From: Telmatactis stephensoni
Taxonomy: Eukaryota > Cnidaria > Anthozoa > Actiniaria > Isophelliidae
DNA: 64,000 bases
NCBI GenBank assembly: GCA_029948255.1
Contig: JALIZF010001400.1
Span: 62,001-126,000, forward strand
Direction: 5' to 3'
The number at the start of each line of letters is the position of its first letter. Position 1 is the stretch's first letter. Both the position numbers and the translations under genes were made by a program. Of the stretch, positions 1 through 11,200 are shown one piece after another. The notes under the pieces were generated by a model, which was given only the letters and a program-made list of their open reading frames with translations, did not search any database and was not told the DNA's origin.

Positions 1-80
1 CTTGATTTCCTTACTCGACGTCAAAGGAAACTGGTGGGTAATTATTGTTAATGGTAGTGTAAAGTTCCTTGCACTGTTGT

Positions 81-88
81 TATATAAA
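81..88 (+). promoter_or_regulatory. TATA box of the first peptide gene
   Basis: A TATATAAA box lies upstream of a probable 5' UTR exon that would start near 112 and end at 144, just before a good GTAAGA donor. The matching acceptor (CTGTCGCAG) is at 547, leaving a short leader before the ATG at 585. TATA-driven small secreted-peptide genes recur across this part of the window. Confidence 0.55.
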
Positions 89-584
89 GCTTTGGTGTAC
101 AGTGCATTGGTACAGACACAGCGGCACATCTTCAACTACTAAAGGTAAGAAAGCTTTGATAACAGAATTCACTAAGACACAAGACGCTCTTTTCAGAATG
201 AATGCAGCATAAAATTTGCTTTAGTAATAATGAGTTTTTATTTCTAAAACTGTAGCATGTGTTTTTGAACAGAATAAGCCTACAAGAGGGTCAGCTAAGA
301 AAAACTGAAAACTGGTCAAAATTCTTACTGCATGAGAAATGTCAGGGAGTTTTATCCTCTAATAACTGAGAAGGGTTTTCCACAATTTTATCTGAGGCTT
401 TGGAAGTATTAATACTAGTTACTTTTACAACACTATTAAGAAATAGCTAAAATACAACAAGGGATCCAGCATACCAACCCAGTTCATCCCATCCTCCTAC
501 TTATCGTCAACTGACATGAAAATTTCTTGTAACAATTCCTGTCGCAGATTCCAAGAAGCCAAGCTAGACCCTAACTCTGCCACG

Positions 585-954
585 ATGAAATATCTTGTTC
601 TCGTTCTTTGTTTGTTCATTTTGGTTGTCAACAGCCTTCATGTTCAAGCAGGTAAGACGGCAACAAACAATCTGATTCCTCATCACTAACAACCTAACCT
701 ACTGACCCTCTTCTCTTGTAATCTATAACGTTGTTTGTTAACCAAGCAAGTCTTAAGAAAACTCACAATTTTTGTTTCTGCATGCGGCGAAATCAGACTA
801 TTACGAAAATGAAGATGATTCACAAGTACAGAGAAAGTCCGCTGACTCAGCCAGAATAATTCGTCGTCCGTTTATTTTAGCTTCAAAAAGAGAAAATGGC
901 CCTCCTGGACAGCACAATAGATGGGGTGGAATACTTGGAAAAAGAGACTTTTAA
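585..954 (+). CDS. secreted peptide precursor with dibasic and amidation sites
   Basis: Two coding exons, 585-651 and 797-954, join in phase 1 (GTAAGA donor, AATCAG acceptor) to give 74 residues. Residues 1-22 are a clear signal peptide (MKYLVLVLCLFILVVNSLHV start). The acidic remainder has processing sites RK, RR, KR and GKR, and ends two residues after the last. Cleavage would release PFILAS and a 15-residue peptide beginning ENGPPGQ and ending RWGGIL, with a Gly-Lys-Arg amidation signal. The layout is seen directly. A neuropeptide or epithelial peptide hormone role is inferred from the precursor design, and I recognise no named family. An ATTAAA poly(A)-like signal follows at 1162. The acceptor was chosen because it is the AG that keeps the frame; other upstream AGs would add residues. 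Confidence 0.65.
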
Positions 955-1758
955 GTGAAACTGTCCAGGAACAAAGAAGATTGATAGAATAACGTTAACG
1001 TTTTAGAACTTCAGTCGTCATCGGAAGTTTAAGAAAAAATGAAGAAAAGGAAGCAGTTCTAACGAATAATTATTGAATTTGTTGACAAAAACTTTGTTGT
1101 ACTTACTAAGCATGTCCTCTCTAATCATTCCATGCATGTCAAATCTTTCTTTGCATGTGACATTAAAATACTGATTGTTAACAAAGTGCCTTGCATGTTT
1201 TAATGGGTTTTACTGGGATTAACAAATTCACTTATCAAAACTGAACAAAAACACATTAACAAAAACAGTGAAAAGAGAGCCGTGAAAAAAAAAAGAGTTG
1301 GTTTAATATGTGATATATAAAAAGCTCGCATCTCGTGTTTTATTGTGCGATATAAAGAGATCGAAGGTCGCGCATTTATATGTAAGATTTGATTACCGAG
1401 AACCGAGGCTTTTAGCCATATCAGACCGAGGCTTTTAGCCATATATCTGTTTCAAAAAAACGTTAACGTTGGTCAATCTGAATCTGAGACGACACATAAG
1501 TTGCTTTGTGATCTTTGACTAAAATACGAAAAACCATAATTCTAACTCAAGCATGATAACTTATATTCCAATATTACAACAAACTGCATCATTTTGCTTT
1601 CTGTATATCAACATTTGCAGCCAGTTTCAGATGTCAGATTCAGATGTCCGACCGTCAACGTTTTTTGAAATAGGTATATACATCCCGAGGACCGTAGACC
1701 CGTTCAAGGGTGCGTGGCATCTGCTGTTTGCTTTGTATCAGGGTTTTATATACAATCG
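955..1758. other. spacer after the first peptide gene
   Basis: No gene is supported here. It holds the probable 3' UTR of the first peptide gene, a short tandem duplication of CCGAGGCTTTTAGCCATAT near 1404-1442, and a stretch at about 1450-1590 whose reverse complement recurs, diverged, at about 8770-8895. Confidence 0.5.
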
Positions 1759-1762
1759 TTAA

Positions 1763-2024
1763 ACCACCATCTTCTTTTGGAATTTATCCGCTGACAAGCA
1801 GAAAAGTAGGGTGGCCCTAACTCTCGTCCCTTCGAGCGAGCCCCGAAGGGACGAGAAGTGTGCGACTGTCTTCCGATGTTTGAAATTAATTTTTCACGAG
1901 CGCCGAAGGGGCGAGGGGAGTAAAACCGCTGAAATAGACTGTCGTTAAAATTATCTATAGCGAAGTGTCTTAACGTCCGCTTTTCCGCTTGTCAGCGGAT
2001 AAATTTCCAAAAGAAGATGGCGGC
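1763..2024. mobile_element. TIR element (MITE) with TTAA target duplication
   Basis: Terminal inverted repeats of about 47 bp read ACCACCATCTTCTTTTGGAA... at the left and the reverse complement ...AAAAGAAGATGGCGGC at the right, with a few mismatches. TTAA flanks both ends (1759-1762 and 2025-2028), the target duplication of piggyBac-type transposases. There is no coding capacity, so this is a non-autonomous copy. The interior has GC-rich GAGCGCCGAAGGGGCGAG-like inverted blocks. Confidence 0.7.
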
Positions 2025-2060
2025 TTAACGATCGAATATAAAACATGCAACAAAACAAAC

Positions 2061-2173
2061 AGCAGACGGCTGTACTTCCTTGACTCCGTTGAAGAAACAC
2101 AGGGCCCCACCCCACAGGGCCCCAGCAGCAGACGGCTGTACTTCCTTGACTCCGTTGAAGAAACACAGGGCCC
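2061..2173. repeat. tandem duplication, 66-bp period
   Basis: A block of about 47 bp starting AGCAGACGGCTGTACTTCC is present twice, at 2061 and 2127, separated by a short GGGCCCCA-rich spacer. It immediately follows the TIR element. Confidence 0.8.
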
Positions 2174-2840
2174 ACCCGCTTTTTGAGAAATACAAAGAAA
2201 ATTGAATGATCAGGGAGGTTTCAGCCCCCCCACTTTTTAATGACAGCCCCCCCCCCCACACACACACTTTTCAATGTGCTCCGCTGTCCCAGAAACAGAA
2301 TATGTATTGTGCTTTTCTTAAAGGGCTGGTATATTATAATCTGTTAAGGGGCCGGCAGTTGTTATGAGCCTATCTAACGCTGCACACACCACACAAATAT
2401 CATCAATTTAACCCCTTCCCACTGCATACAACGCTCAATTCAGATGGTAAGTATCAGCAAGCCTTTCCTCTGTTGTCATGTTGGAAAGTATCGTAGAATT
2501 TTCATCAAGATATTTGCGATAAGTATGGTGATTCCCAAGGATATGTTATAAAACAAGAGAGGAATGAATGAATGAATATATGAATGAGTGAGTGAGTGAG
2601 TGAGTGGGTGAGTGATGTTTCGTTTCAAGTTTAGCAGCGCGTTTATACTCTTTTTGCTGATTGAGTAATTCCTGAACTACAGAAATTAATGCGACAATTT
2701 TATACCACATCAAAAGTGACTCCTCCCACAGTAAACAAAGCATAGTTTGAAAATGACTCAACAAAAATCAAGCAAAATTGTAAAGTAACCCCTCACTAAA
2801 CACACATCTCGTGTCCTAATTAATCTCCGCGTGCTTTAAG
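2174..2840. other. spacer without a gene
   Basis: I see no coding exon. It has C-rich tracts near 2226-2254 and a GAATGAATGA/GAGTGAGTGA microsatellite at about 2565-2612. Confidence 0.5.
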
Positions 2841-3217
2841 TGGGTGTCTTAATGGGGTGGGTGTCTTAATGGGGTAGGTGTCTTAATGGGGTGGGTGTCT
2901 TAATGGGGTGGGTGTCTTAATGGGGTGGGTGTCTTAATGGGGTGGGTGTCTTAATGGGGTGGGTGTCTTAATGGGGTGGGTGTCTTAATGGGGTGGGTGT
3001 CTTAATGGGGTGGGTGTCTTAATGGGGTGGGTGTCTTAATGGGGTGGGTGTCTTAATGGGGTGGGTGTCTTAATGGGGTGGGTGTCTTAATGGGGTGGAT
3101 GTTTTAATGGGGTGGGTGTCTTAATGGGGTGGGTGTCTTAATGGGGTGGGTGTCTTAATGGGGTGGGTGTCTTAATGGGGTGGGTGTTTTAATGGGGTGG
3201 GTGTCTTAATGGGGTGG
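2841..3217. repeat. 17-bp minisatellite, about 22 copies
   Basis: The unit TGGGTGTCTTAATGGGG is repeated head to tail almost without variation; a few copies carry GTGTTTTAA or GGATGTTTTAA. Copies are contiguous with no unique spacers, so this is a minisatellite and not a CRISPR array. Confidence 0.95.
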
Positions 3218-3576
3218 CTGTTATAAAGCAAGTTTTCTGTTTCGCTTGTCATAAAAAGTTTGAAAATGTGCTTTTATATAAAACGCGCCACACGCACTTT
3301 TTGTCAAACTTATTTTATAACGTCTTTTACAACTGATATCCAACATCTGTTGGCATTGGGAACTGTATGTATCATCGCTTGGGTTTCCTGTTGATTAATC
3401 TTGCTTGTATAGACAAAACATGGCATACGTCGATCTTTCTATGGGAAGCCTATGTCATGGCAGTAAACGTATGCCGATATAAGTTGTCCAAAGCACCAAA
3501 CACAGGCGCGCGGGAAAAATGATAAGTAGATTTGGATACCCGGTTGATATACTGCAAGAGAGGATGTCTAAGTCAG

Positions 3577-3654
3577 AGTTAATTACCTCGACCTCGGCAT
3601 TAAGCCATATAGATCCCGAGATATGGCTTAATGCCGAGGTCGAGGTAATTAACT
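3577..3654. repeat. perfect 34-bp inverted repeat with 10-nt loop
   Basis: The left arm (3577-3610) and right arm (3621-3654) are exact reverse complements around the loop AGATCCCGAG. The arms contain CCTCGACCTCGGCATTAAGC. A transcript would fold into a very stable hairpin. No other feature explains it; it may be the core of a small TIR element. Confidence 0.9.
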
Positions 3655-4112
3655 GGCTTATTATATGATTGAGGAGGTTTTCACACTAAAACAATTCCAA
3701 ATGACATTAACTATCTGATCATTGTTACTGAATTCCCATAAGGAAATCTTAAACAATTGCTTTTCAATTCTATTCACGGTGAAGTTAACGAACACTATTA
3801 TAACAGACAAAACGATTTTTTTGTTGCTAAGTTTACATCAGTTAGCTCAGTAGTATAGAGGTGAGTGAGTGAGTCACGTCAGTATTTGGTCCGCGTCAGT
3901 ATTAAGTGCGCGCAGTCCACACTCATTCTGATACATTTCAAAACGCATCTTTTTGGTACGGCCATGCCGTCCACACTAAAAGGAATTTTTCTTTTGTTTA
4001 AAGTGCGAAAGCAGAGGACAAAGATACGTTTTCAAATTCATCCGAGTTATACTCGTTATTTATCTCTCAGTCATACCCTCCTAATGATGATCTGTTCTAC
4101 TATTTTATACAG

Positions 4113-4264
4113 ATTCTCGGCAAACCAAAAGACAGGTTGATGTATACTCTGATAACCCTCGAGCTTCAATGCAGCAAATGGTGAGGGAAAACCAGGACGC
4201 TGGAGAACGTCAAACGAAGAGAAAGGCTCAACGATTTGGCGGTTTACCTAATTATGGAAAGTGA
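4113..4264 (+). CDS. terminal exon of a secreted peptide precursor (first exon not identified)
   Basis: A strong acceptor (CTATTTTATACAG) opens a phase-1 exon that reads about 50 codons to TGA, with AATAAA at 4322 only 58 nt later. The peptide begins DSRQTKR, contains a second QTKR site, and ends AQRFGGLPNYGK. The final Gly-Lys would give an amidated C-terminus. Design and phase match the terminal exon of the gene at 585-954 (dibasic sites, R-aromatic-G-G-[IL] near the end, G-K amidation signal). No convincing signal-peptide exon lies just upstream. It could be an alternative terminal exon of the 585-651 signal exon (same phase) or belong to a paralogue whose first exon I missed. Confidence 0.5.
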
Positions 4265-4327
4265 AGCCAAAGAATATTATATTGGTGCTTATATTAAAAC
4301 TTGTAACATGCTGATCATAGTAATAAA

Positions 4328-5268
4328 GTCGTTTGATCGCTAAATGAATACAAAGTTTGTGATCTGAAAAGTCTTTTTGTGGTTGGGAATAATACAGTGA
4401 AACAAGGAAGAGAAAGAAATATGTAATATGAAAGAGAAAGACAGAAACAAAGAAGTACAGAAAGAAACAACAGCAAAGACAATAAATAGGAAGGAAACAA
4501 AAGAATTGAGAACACACAAAGCTGATAAACTGAATGTTTAACAAAACAAGTGAGAGCAAATACAAACAAAAACAAAACAGGGTACTTGAAATTTGTAAAC
4601 AGACAAGAAATAGTAAAGCTGAGAAAAAGAGGGTTTTAAAAGAGTGTGCAACTTTTTATGGTAGTAGGACATGGTGTTCAGTACAAGAGGAGTATTTAGG
4701 TGTATATTCAACCACACAAGTACTGGATAGGTTATGCGAAGAAACATGTATCATGCTCTTTAAGGTTTCAGAGGCAAGCAAGTGTTTGATAATCACGCTT
4801 GTAATATTTTTGACTTTTTTAGAACACATTGCATCATAATGGAGCTTCCAGGACATAGATTTTCATAAGTGATTAGTGACCAAAATATTGAACTTAAACT
4901 GTCCAGCTAATCAATCAGCATAAATTTAAAAACGCTTTTTGTTTTTGCTTCGGTTAGGCCTCTTGGCTACATTGAGGCGGTTTTCTTTTTGTTCTGTCTA
5001 TGAAGTTGCAAAAACGACGGGAAAAAGATGGAGTTTTAAATTTATACGTGGATTGAACGTAGTCTTGGATTGCACTTCGGAATTAGATTAGAATTAATAA
5101 TTTATGTGTGGCTTTGGAAAAAGAGTTTCTACTGTAGGTGCAGCGGTTCCGTTGTTTTCTCAAAACGTGAATAAAACATAATGCACAGTCTTCACAAACA
5201 ATTATTTTATTAATTTAACACATAATCACAAAATAGTTCTTGCTTTAAGGAATTGGAAAATATCGATG
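4328..5268. other. spacer without a gene
   Basis: No coding exon is supported. The stretch is AT-rich, with A-rich runs around 4430-4640. The open frames here lack splice support or homology. Confidence 0.4.
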
Positions 5269-5828
<560 letters not shown>

Positions 5829-5891
5829 TTTGACCTAAGTCTTGAACGAGTCTTGTGAAGAGTCTGTGACTGCGACTATGGCTAGAGTTCA

Positions 5892-5897
5892 TTTATA
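5892..5897 (-). promoter_or_regulatory. TATA box of the four-cysteine peptide gene
   Basis: The minus strand reads AATATAAATG here, about 64 nt before the ATG at 5828. This allows a TSS near 5862-5868 and a short 5' UTR. Confidence 0.45.
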
Positions 5898-6956
5898 TTG
5901 TTTTACCGCAGTCATCTGCATTGTTATCAGTAATACATGCAATTATAGTCTGTTTCACGAGAACTTTAAGTGCATCAAGTGCTTTGTTTGTTATTAACTT
6001 AAGTACAAGAGAGCGTGGAGTAAAGGTGGCCCCTTGTAGCAAGCAAGTATCTAATTAAACACAAGCACACCCTATAATTGGTTTTAGATTTCATAAGGAA
6101 CGAGCTATATCATAAGTATAAGGACCTGAAGATTGTTATAAATGCTTATCAAACAATCATTTCGAACTTCTTCACCCACGTGTTCATAAGAACTTAGAAA
6201 TGACGAGTCTTCCTAAGATAAGCTACAGGAAATTGCCTTTAGGAGAAAAAGTACCAGATACACTCATAAAACGCCCTTAAGACGAGACCTCGCTACTTCT
6301 CGCATCGTTTATCGATTATTCATCCTTTCTTCAAGTAGGGTACTAAATACTACAACGTCTACATTATCATTAATATACACTGTAACAAGAAATTGCTTTC
6401 ATGAAGCAGGATGTCGTTCTTTTAAATCACAAGAATTACCTCTTGAACAGCTGGCAGGAGGTAAGAAGTGAAATCCATGTTTATTTTATTTTTCCGGAGT
6501 TACATTTTTCCTGCGTTTATTAGCGACTTTCACAACGAGACTGCAAATGGTCTTATCGTTTGAGATAATTTAGTTTCTCAGACACAAAGAGACAGTTTTT
6601 GATCATCAGATATCTATTGAAGATGGTCATAGATGTTTGTCCGGTACATATAGTGGATACATGGTTATAATTAATTGTATATACTGTGACTATTTTGGAC
6701 TTGTCATAATAATTTTAGATGTTGCGGATTAGAAATAAACATCTTCCTGCTAAAACAAATTACGAACAAGGAATTGATTTAGCTATCGCCCGCACATAGA
6801 CGTCACGCACTGATATCGGCGTAGAAAGGACTTAATCGAAAAAAAAAAAATCATTCAAAATGGAAGATCGACATAGATCCCCTTGATGAGCTTTACGCCC
6901 TTGGAATTAATGTAACGTTAAAATGTGTTTAAATTAAAAAAAGAACTGAGAAGATG
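5898..6956. other. spacer without a supported gene
   Basis: No gene is supported. A stop-free stretch from about 6213 ends at a good donor (GCAGGAG|GTAAGAAG at 6463) but has no ATG or clear partner exon. Confidence 0.35.
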
Positions 6957-6957
6957 A

Positions 6958-7035
6958 TGATGAAGAAGAAGAAGAAGAAGAAGAAGAAGAAGAAGAAGAA
7001 GAAGAAGAAGAAGAAGAAGAAGAAGAAGAAGAAGA
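6958..7035. repeat. AAG/GAA trinucleotide microsatellite
   Basis: A GAAGAAGAA run of about 24 units is followed by an ACAGCAACA-rich stretch. Long poly-Leu or poly-Ser frames on the reverse strand are artefacts of the repeat. Confidence 0.95.
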
Positions 7036-7828
7036 TGAACAGCAACAACAGCAACAACAACAACAAGACGAACTGAAGGACGAAGAGGAGCGCAAGAAAT
7101 GACAGACATTTCTCATTGTTTCATATGAATTTCGACCAAAGATAAAGTTTACTGAAAAACCATCAAAGTTAAAAAATCTGTGCTTTAAAGGTTTTTATTG
7201 GTCTTTTATCGTACTAGTCACACTAAAATCGACCGCTTATCTCCTGCACCACGTGCTATGATTTAAGTATTTGATAAACAACGGATCTGCTTTAGGCAGG
7301 TTTCAAGAGAAAGACCAATTCGAAAGGTTACAGTCCTTAACTGGTTTGCTGATAGCCATCGCTTATCATTAGTTTGACCGCGTCAAGTGTGCGATAAGGT
7401 CTCCTTCCATTGTCATGATTATGAAAAAAAGAACACAAAACTTCCAGTAAAGCAACCGATAGAAACAATGACTACCGTATTCGGTAATACAAGAAAAGTG
7501 ATAAAGATGATGGCGGTGGGGTTGGGAGTGGTACACAAACTCATTGTAAAGACCTCATTAGCATGGTATTAATGAGTTTCTTGTTTCGGGTACAGGAAAC
7601 TGATTCTTTGTTCAAAGTAATACAAAAGAATGGTACTTTATTTTAGTTACATGTACAGTGCCTTTGGATCATGTAGCGTTTACTTCGACACAAATGTTAT
7701 TTTCGATTTAGTGGAACCAGCCTGCCTAAACGACAATTCTTAAATGATACATGTCAGTTCACTAAATCGAAAATAGACACGACTGGACGACGACAGAGAA
7801 CGACTGGCGAAGATCGCTAGCTCTCGCA
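7036..7828. other. spacer without a gene
   Basis: No coding exon, RNA gene or strong repeat is visible, apart from a short GTTCACTAAATCGAAAAT inverted pair near 7705-7774 just before the next TIR element. Confidence 0.4.
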
Positions 7829-7974
7829 TAGAGCGATAACACTAAAACCGTGAAACAAGTACTAACTAAAAAGTACAAATAGTACTAATGAAACAATAGA
7901 AAACAAAGGATTTTGCTACTATTTGTCTCTATTTAGTTACTAAGTTATTTCACGGTTTAAGTGTTATCGCTCTA
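7829..7974. mobile_element. MITE, family A copy 1
   Basis: TIRs of about 26 bp (TAGAGCGATAACACTAAAAC at the left, its near reverse complement at the right) enclose about 95 bp containing AATAGAAAACAAAGGA. The same structure and the same internal motif, in the other orientation here, recur at 24234-24377, 42121-42269 and 63017-63171. TA at both ends fits a TA target duplication. Confidence 0.75.
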
Positions 7975-9599
7975 TGTGATATTCATAAATTGCGTTACTA
8001 GTTGTGTCGTCATGTGACGGCAATTTCACAAACCATTTCGCCCTCTTTTTAAGTTCGCTTGTGGGTACTTATCGTTAGCGTTGTATTTAGTCACATCGCC
8101 TCGTCTTTGCTAAAACTAGTTAATTCATTCTTTCCTACGTACTTTTGTAAACGTCTTTTCAATCACGACTTTATATTGATTAACCTAACTAATACTAGTA
8201 ACTACAATGCTTTCTCGCTCAGCGAAAAATATAAAATTTTATGTTTCCGGTCCATGTTTACGTGGTCGCCAAACTGAACTGATTTAAACTGATTCACTTT
8301 TGATTTAAACAATTAAGTAGCTCCAATGAAGATTGAAAAACAATCACAGAACGTAGATAATGTGGACATATACCCCCTTAGGCGGTACCCGTATTTTGGT
8401 AGAACAGTAGGACGTAAATAAGAAAGACAAAGGAAGTTGCACGGTGTGCCGGTATAACAAAGTGCAACAAAAATTAACAGAAAAAAGATCTTTAATGTAA
8501 CAAAATAAGTTTCAGAGTTAAAACTGCATTTATTATCAAAAGTTAAAGAATTCACACTTAGCTCAGGAAAGGAGCTTTATCTTTGCAAAAATTGCACTAG
8601 TTCTGATTGTATTTTCTCTCTACAATTGCATCTAACTAGTCGATAACATAATAGTTGTGCTTGATTTTATACAACAATTGCCAAGTGTAGTCAAGAAACA
8701 TTGAGTAACTTGAGAGTAACTAGCTGCAAATTTTGATATAATACAAACCATACATATATAAGCCGAATGCTGTAGTTTGTTGTAATATTGGAATACAGGT
8801 TATGACTCTTGGTAAGCCCACAAAACCAATTTAATTATGTGCCGTCTCAGAACCAGATTGACCAACGTCAAGGGGCGTTTTTTGAAACAGGTAGTTATAT
8901 GGACAACGTGTTTGAGAACGACTTAGACAATATTCTATTTTAGTAAACTCGAAATAAAAAAGTTAGGTTGTGATGACGTCATCACTAAATGCTGGTAGTT
9001 CTGGTATTTCCTGAGCCAAAGTTAAAACAAAATACGAACTTTAAATTATGTTTTCTTCCTCTGCAATTTGTTTTAATTATTGAATATTAAAACATGAGGG
9101 AAAGCTGTTGGACAATGTCATTTTCAATGACGTCATAAAAATTGCAACATCGATTTTCAGTGGGAGACAAATAACCCGGAAATCAGCACGCCGGCAAATA
9201 ATTCACAAGCAAGCAAACAAGCAGGCAGACAGGACAACGTGATCGAGATTTCTTGTGTTTTTCACGATTAGGGAAGTACCGGGGGACATTTTGTCTTGCA
9301 TAAATTTGAACGTTTTAGTTGGTTTAAAATCCAATTCTTTCTTCACAACAAGGAGAACTAAAACCGCCCCAGGAAGCTAGGTCATTTAATAACCCGAACT
9401 CCACGGTGAAATTTTCAAAATTTCCTTTAATACTGAAACTCGTCGATATCCTTTTCGCTTGGGTTCCAAAAGACTTTGTTAGGTTCATGTTGTAACTTTC
9501 TATACCTTTTGATTTTATTTTATGCACTATTCTTTTAAGGAACTGGTTTCGTCTTTAGACCTTCTCAACCCTAACGATGTACGAATTCCTGGAGATGAC
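7975..9599. other. spacer without a gene
   Basis: No gene is supported. The segment at about 8770-8895 is a diverged inverted copy of the one at about 1450-1590. Open frames on both strands lack start context, splice sites or recognisable domains. Confidence 0.4.
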
Positions 9600-9957
9600 A
9601 ATGAGCTTTTATCATGTAATTCCAAAAGTCACAGTACAGAAATATAATTACCATAGCTGAAAAGAGCACGTCAAAATTAGTAAAACTGTGAAGTTTGAAT
9701 GAAGTAACTTTCAAACTCACGAAAATATGAATTTTCCGAAATCGAAATTTTGTATGGAAACATTCGCTGGTAGGCAAGAGATGCCTACCAGCAAAGGTTT
9801 TCTTACAAATTCACATTTTTCAAAAGTTCATATTCTCGCGAGTTTTGGATTTAATTCCTTCAAACTTCACTGTCTTGCTAATTTTAACATGCTCTTTCCA
9901 GCCATGGAAATTCTTTTTCTGTTTTACGAATTTAAAAAATACCTGATAAAAGCTCAT
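9600..9957. repeat. long diverged inverted repeat (fold-back)
   Basis: Two arms of about 175 bp meet at a perfect core (GCTGGTAGGCA at 9766-9776 and its reverse complement at 9782-9792, 5-nt loop). They remain clearly related out to GAGCTTTTATCA and TGATAAAAGCTC at the ends. Because the arms are homologous, each strand reads a similar peptide outward from the centre (MPTSECFHTKFRF... on minus, MPTSKGFLTNSHF... on plus). It is either a fold-back transposon or an inverted duplication of a once-coding fragment. Confidence 0.85.
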
Positions 9958-10302
9958 TGGAAGGTATTTGAGTATTTCGAGGTGTTTCTTACCTTTATTT
10001 ACAGCCTCCCAACGGCAAAGATCAGTCAGAAGTCAAGAAAAAAATGAAAAAAACACTGAAAATAAGCCCTTGATCTCCAAGATATAAACTACAACAGCCA
10101 CATAAAATGGCATAAAGATGTACTTCATGTTCTTATTCTAAAGAATTCACACCTTTTACTATCAACCATACAGGGTGATATTCTGTGTAATACCATGATT
10201 ACCTCGGGATCTATTGTTTTTGGAGGGACGTTTAATCGCTAACATCCCTCCCTCATGAATAGAAAGAGGGAAAATTAGTTCTAATATTCCCTCATTAATT
10301 AT

Positions 10303-10377
10303 GAATGAGGGATGATTAGAACTAATCGTCCCTCATCCATAATTAATGAGGGACGATTAGAACTAATCGTCCCTCAT
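10303..10377. repeat. two nested palindromes (ATGAGGGACGATTAG type)
   Basis: Near-identical 32-nt palindromes with a 2-nt centre lie at 10303-10334 and 10346-10377. Partial copies of the same GAGGGA/TCCCTC words extend from about 10225 to 10402. The whole block looks like the stacked ends of a small transposon. Confidence 0.8.
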
Positions 10378-10743
10378 GTTATTCATGAGTGGCTGTCCCT
10401 CATTTAACGCAATCATCGGGACGATCGGGACAACTTTGCACGCTGTCCCGAAACTCTGTAACTTTCTAACGCACCGATACCTCTTACCACTGCACACTCT
10501 TACGCGTGTGGGATCTATGCATTCTATTTTGCGCATGAGCATAACGACACAAAGAAAGCATTTAGCTTTCGAATTGATTAACAACCTATAAATACTTGTT
10601 CATTGTAAGTATATAACAAAGAAATCTATTTTCGAAAGTCCCCAGAGAACAGGGTTACGCACAATTGGTAAAAGAATTGTATAATATTTTCAAGTTTTGG
10701 ATGAACAAACAGCGAAGTATATTTTCGTTTATTTCCTCGGTGA

Positions 10744-10916
10744 TCATGGTATTACAAAGTAATACCATGACTTCTTCGGGATATTAGTGATTAAATATCC
10801 CCTCAGCCTCGGGAGGTTTAGTAAAAGTCCCTCGGCCTACGGCCTCGGGACTTCCACTAAACCTCCCTCGGCTTCGGGGACATTTAATCACTAATATCCC
10901 TCAGGGTCATGGTATT
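10744..10916. repeat. palindromic TIR element
   Basis: Arms such as GGGATATTAGTGATTAAAT and GGAGGTTTAGTAAAAGTCCC are mirrored as inverted copies across a centre at GGCCTACGGCC. The outer sequence ATGGTATTAC also occurs inverted at both sides. It is a non-coding fold-back or MITE-like unit. Confidence 0.75.
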
Positions 10917-11123
10917 ACTTATAATTAATAATATAACCTAAGAAACTTCAGCAATTTGATTGGCTGAGAGGAATGGTATTTCAGCTTAATTTTGTAATGT
11001 GAACATACATGAAAATTACAGTTTCCATGTCAACTGCTTTCTTTCTTTGCAAAAATGGCAAAAAGAAAACGGCGACCAGGAAGCTTTCTTCCGCTAAAAA
11101 GAAAATTTCTTATCACAGAGGTA

Positions 11124-11134
11124 AGTAAAAAAAA

Positions 11135-11172
<38 letters not shown>

Positions 11173-11200
11173 GAAAAAGAAAAAGAAAAAGAAAAATGAA
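11124..11200. repeat. poly-A / AAAAG low-complexity tract
   Basis: A run of about 25 A is followed by AAAAG and GAAAAA repeats. The lysine-rich frame through it is a composition artefact. Confidence 0.9.

Noticed and set aside
2841..3217. Possible CRISPR-like array of direct repeats
   Set aside because: Units are contiguous with no unique spacers and the context is animal nuclear DNA; it is a minisatellite.
6213..6463. Long stop-free stretch ending in a good donor
   Set aside because: No ATG, no clear acceptor and no partner exon; could be chance.
9727..10047. 106-codon plus-strand frame
   Set aside because: It lies in one arm of the diverged inverted repeat, and the opposite arm reads a related peptide on the other strand; no independent gene evidence.
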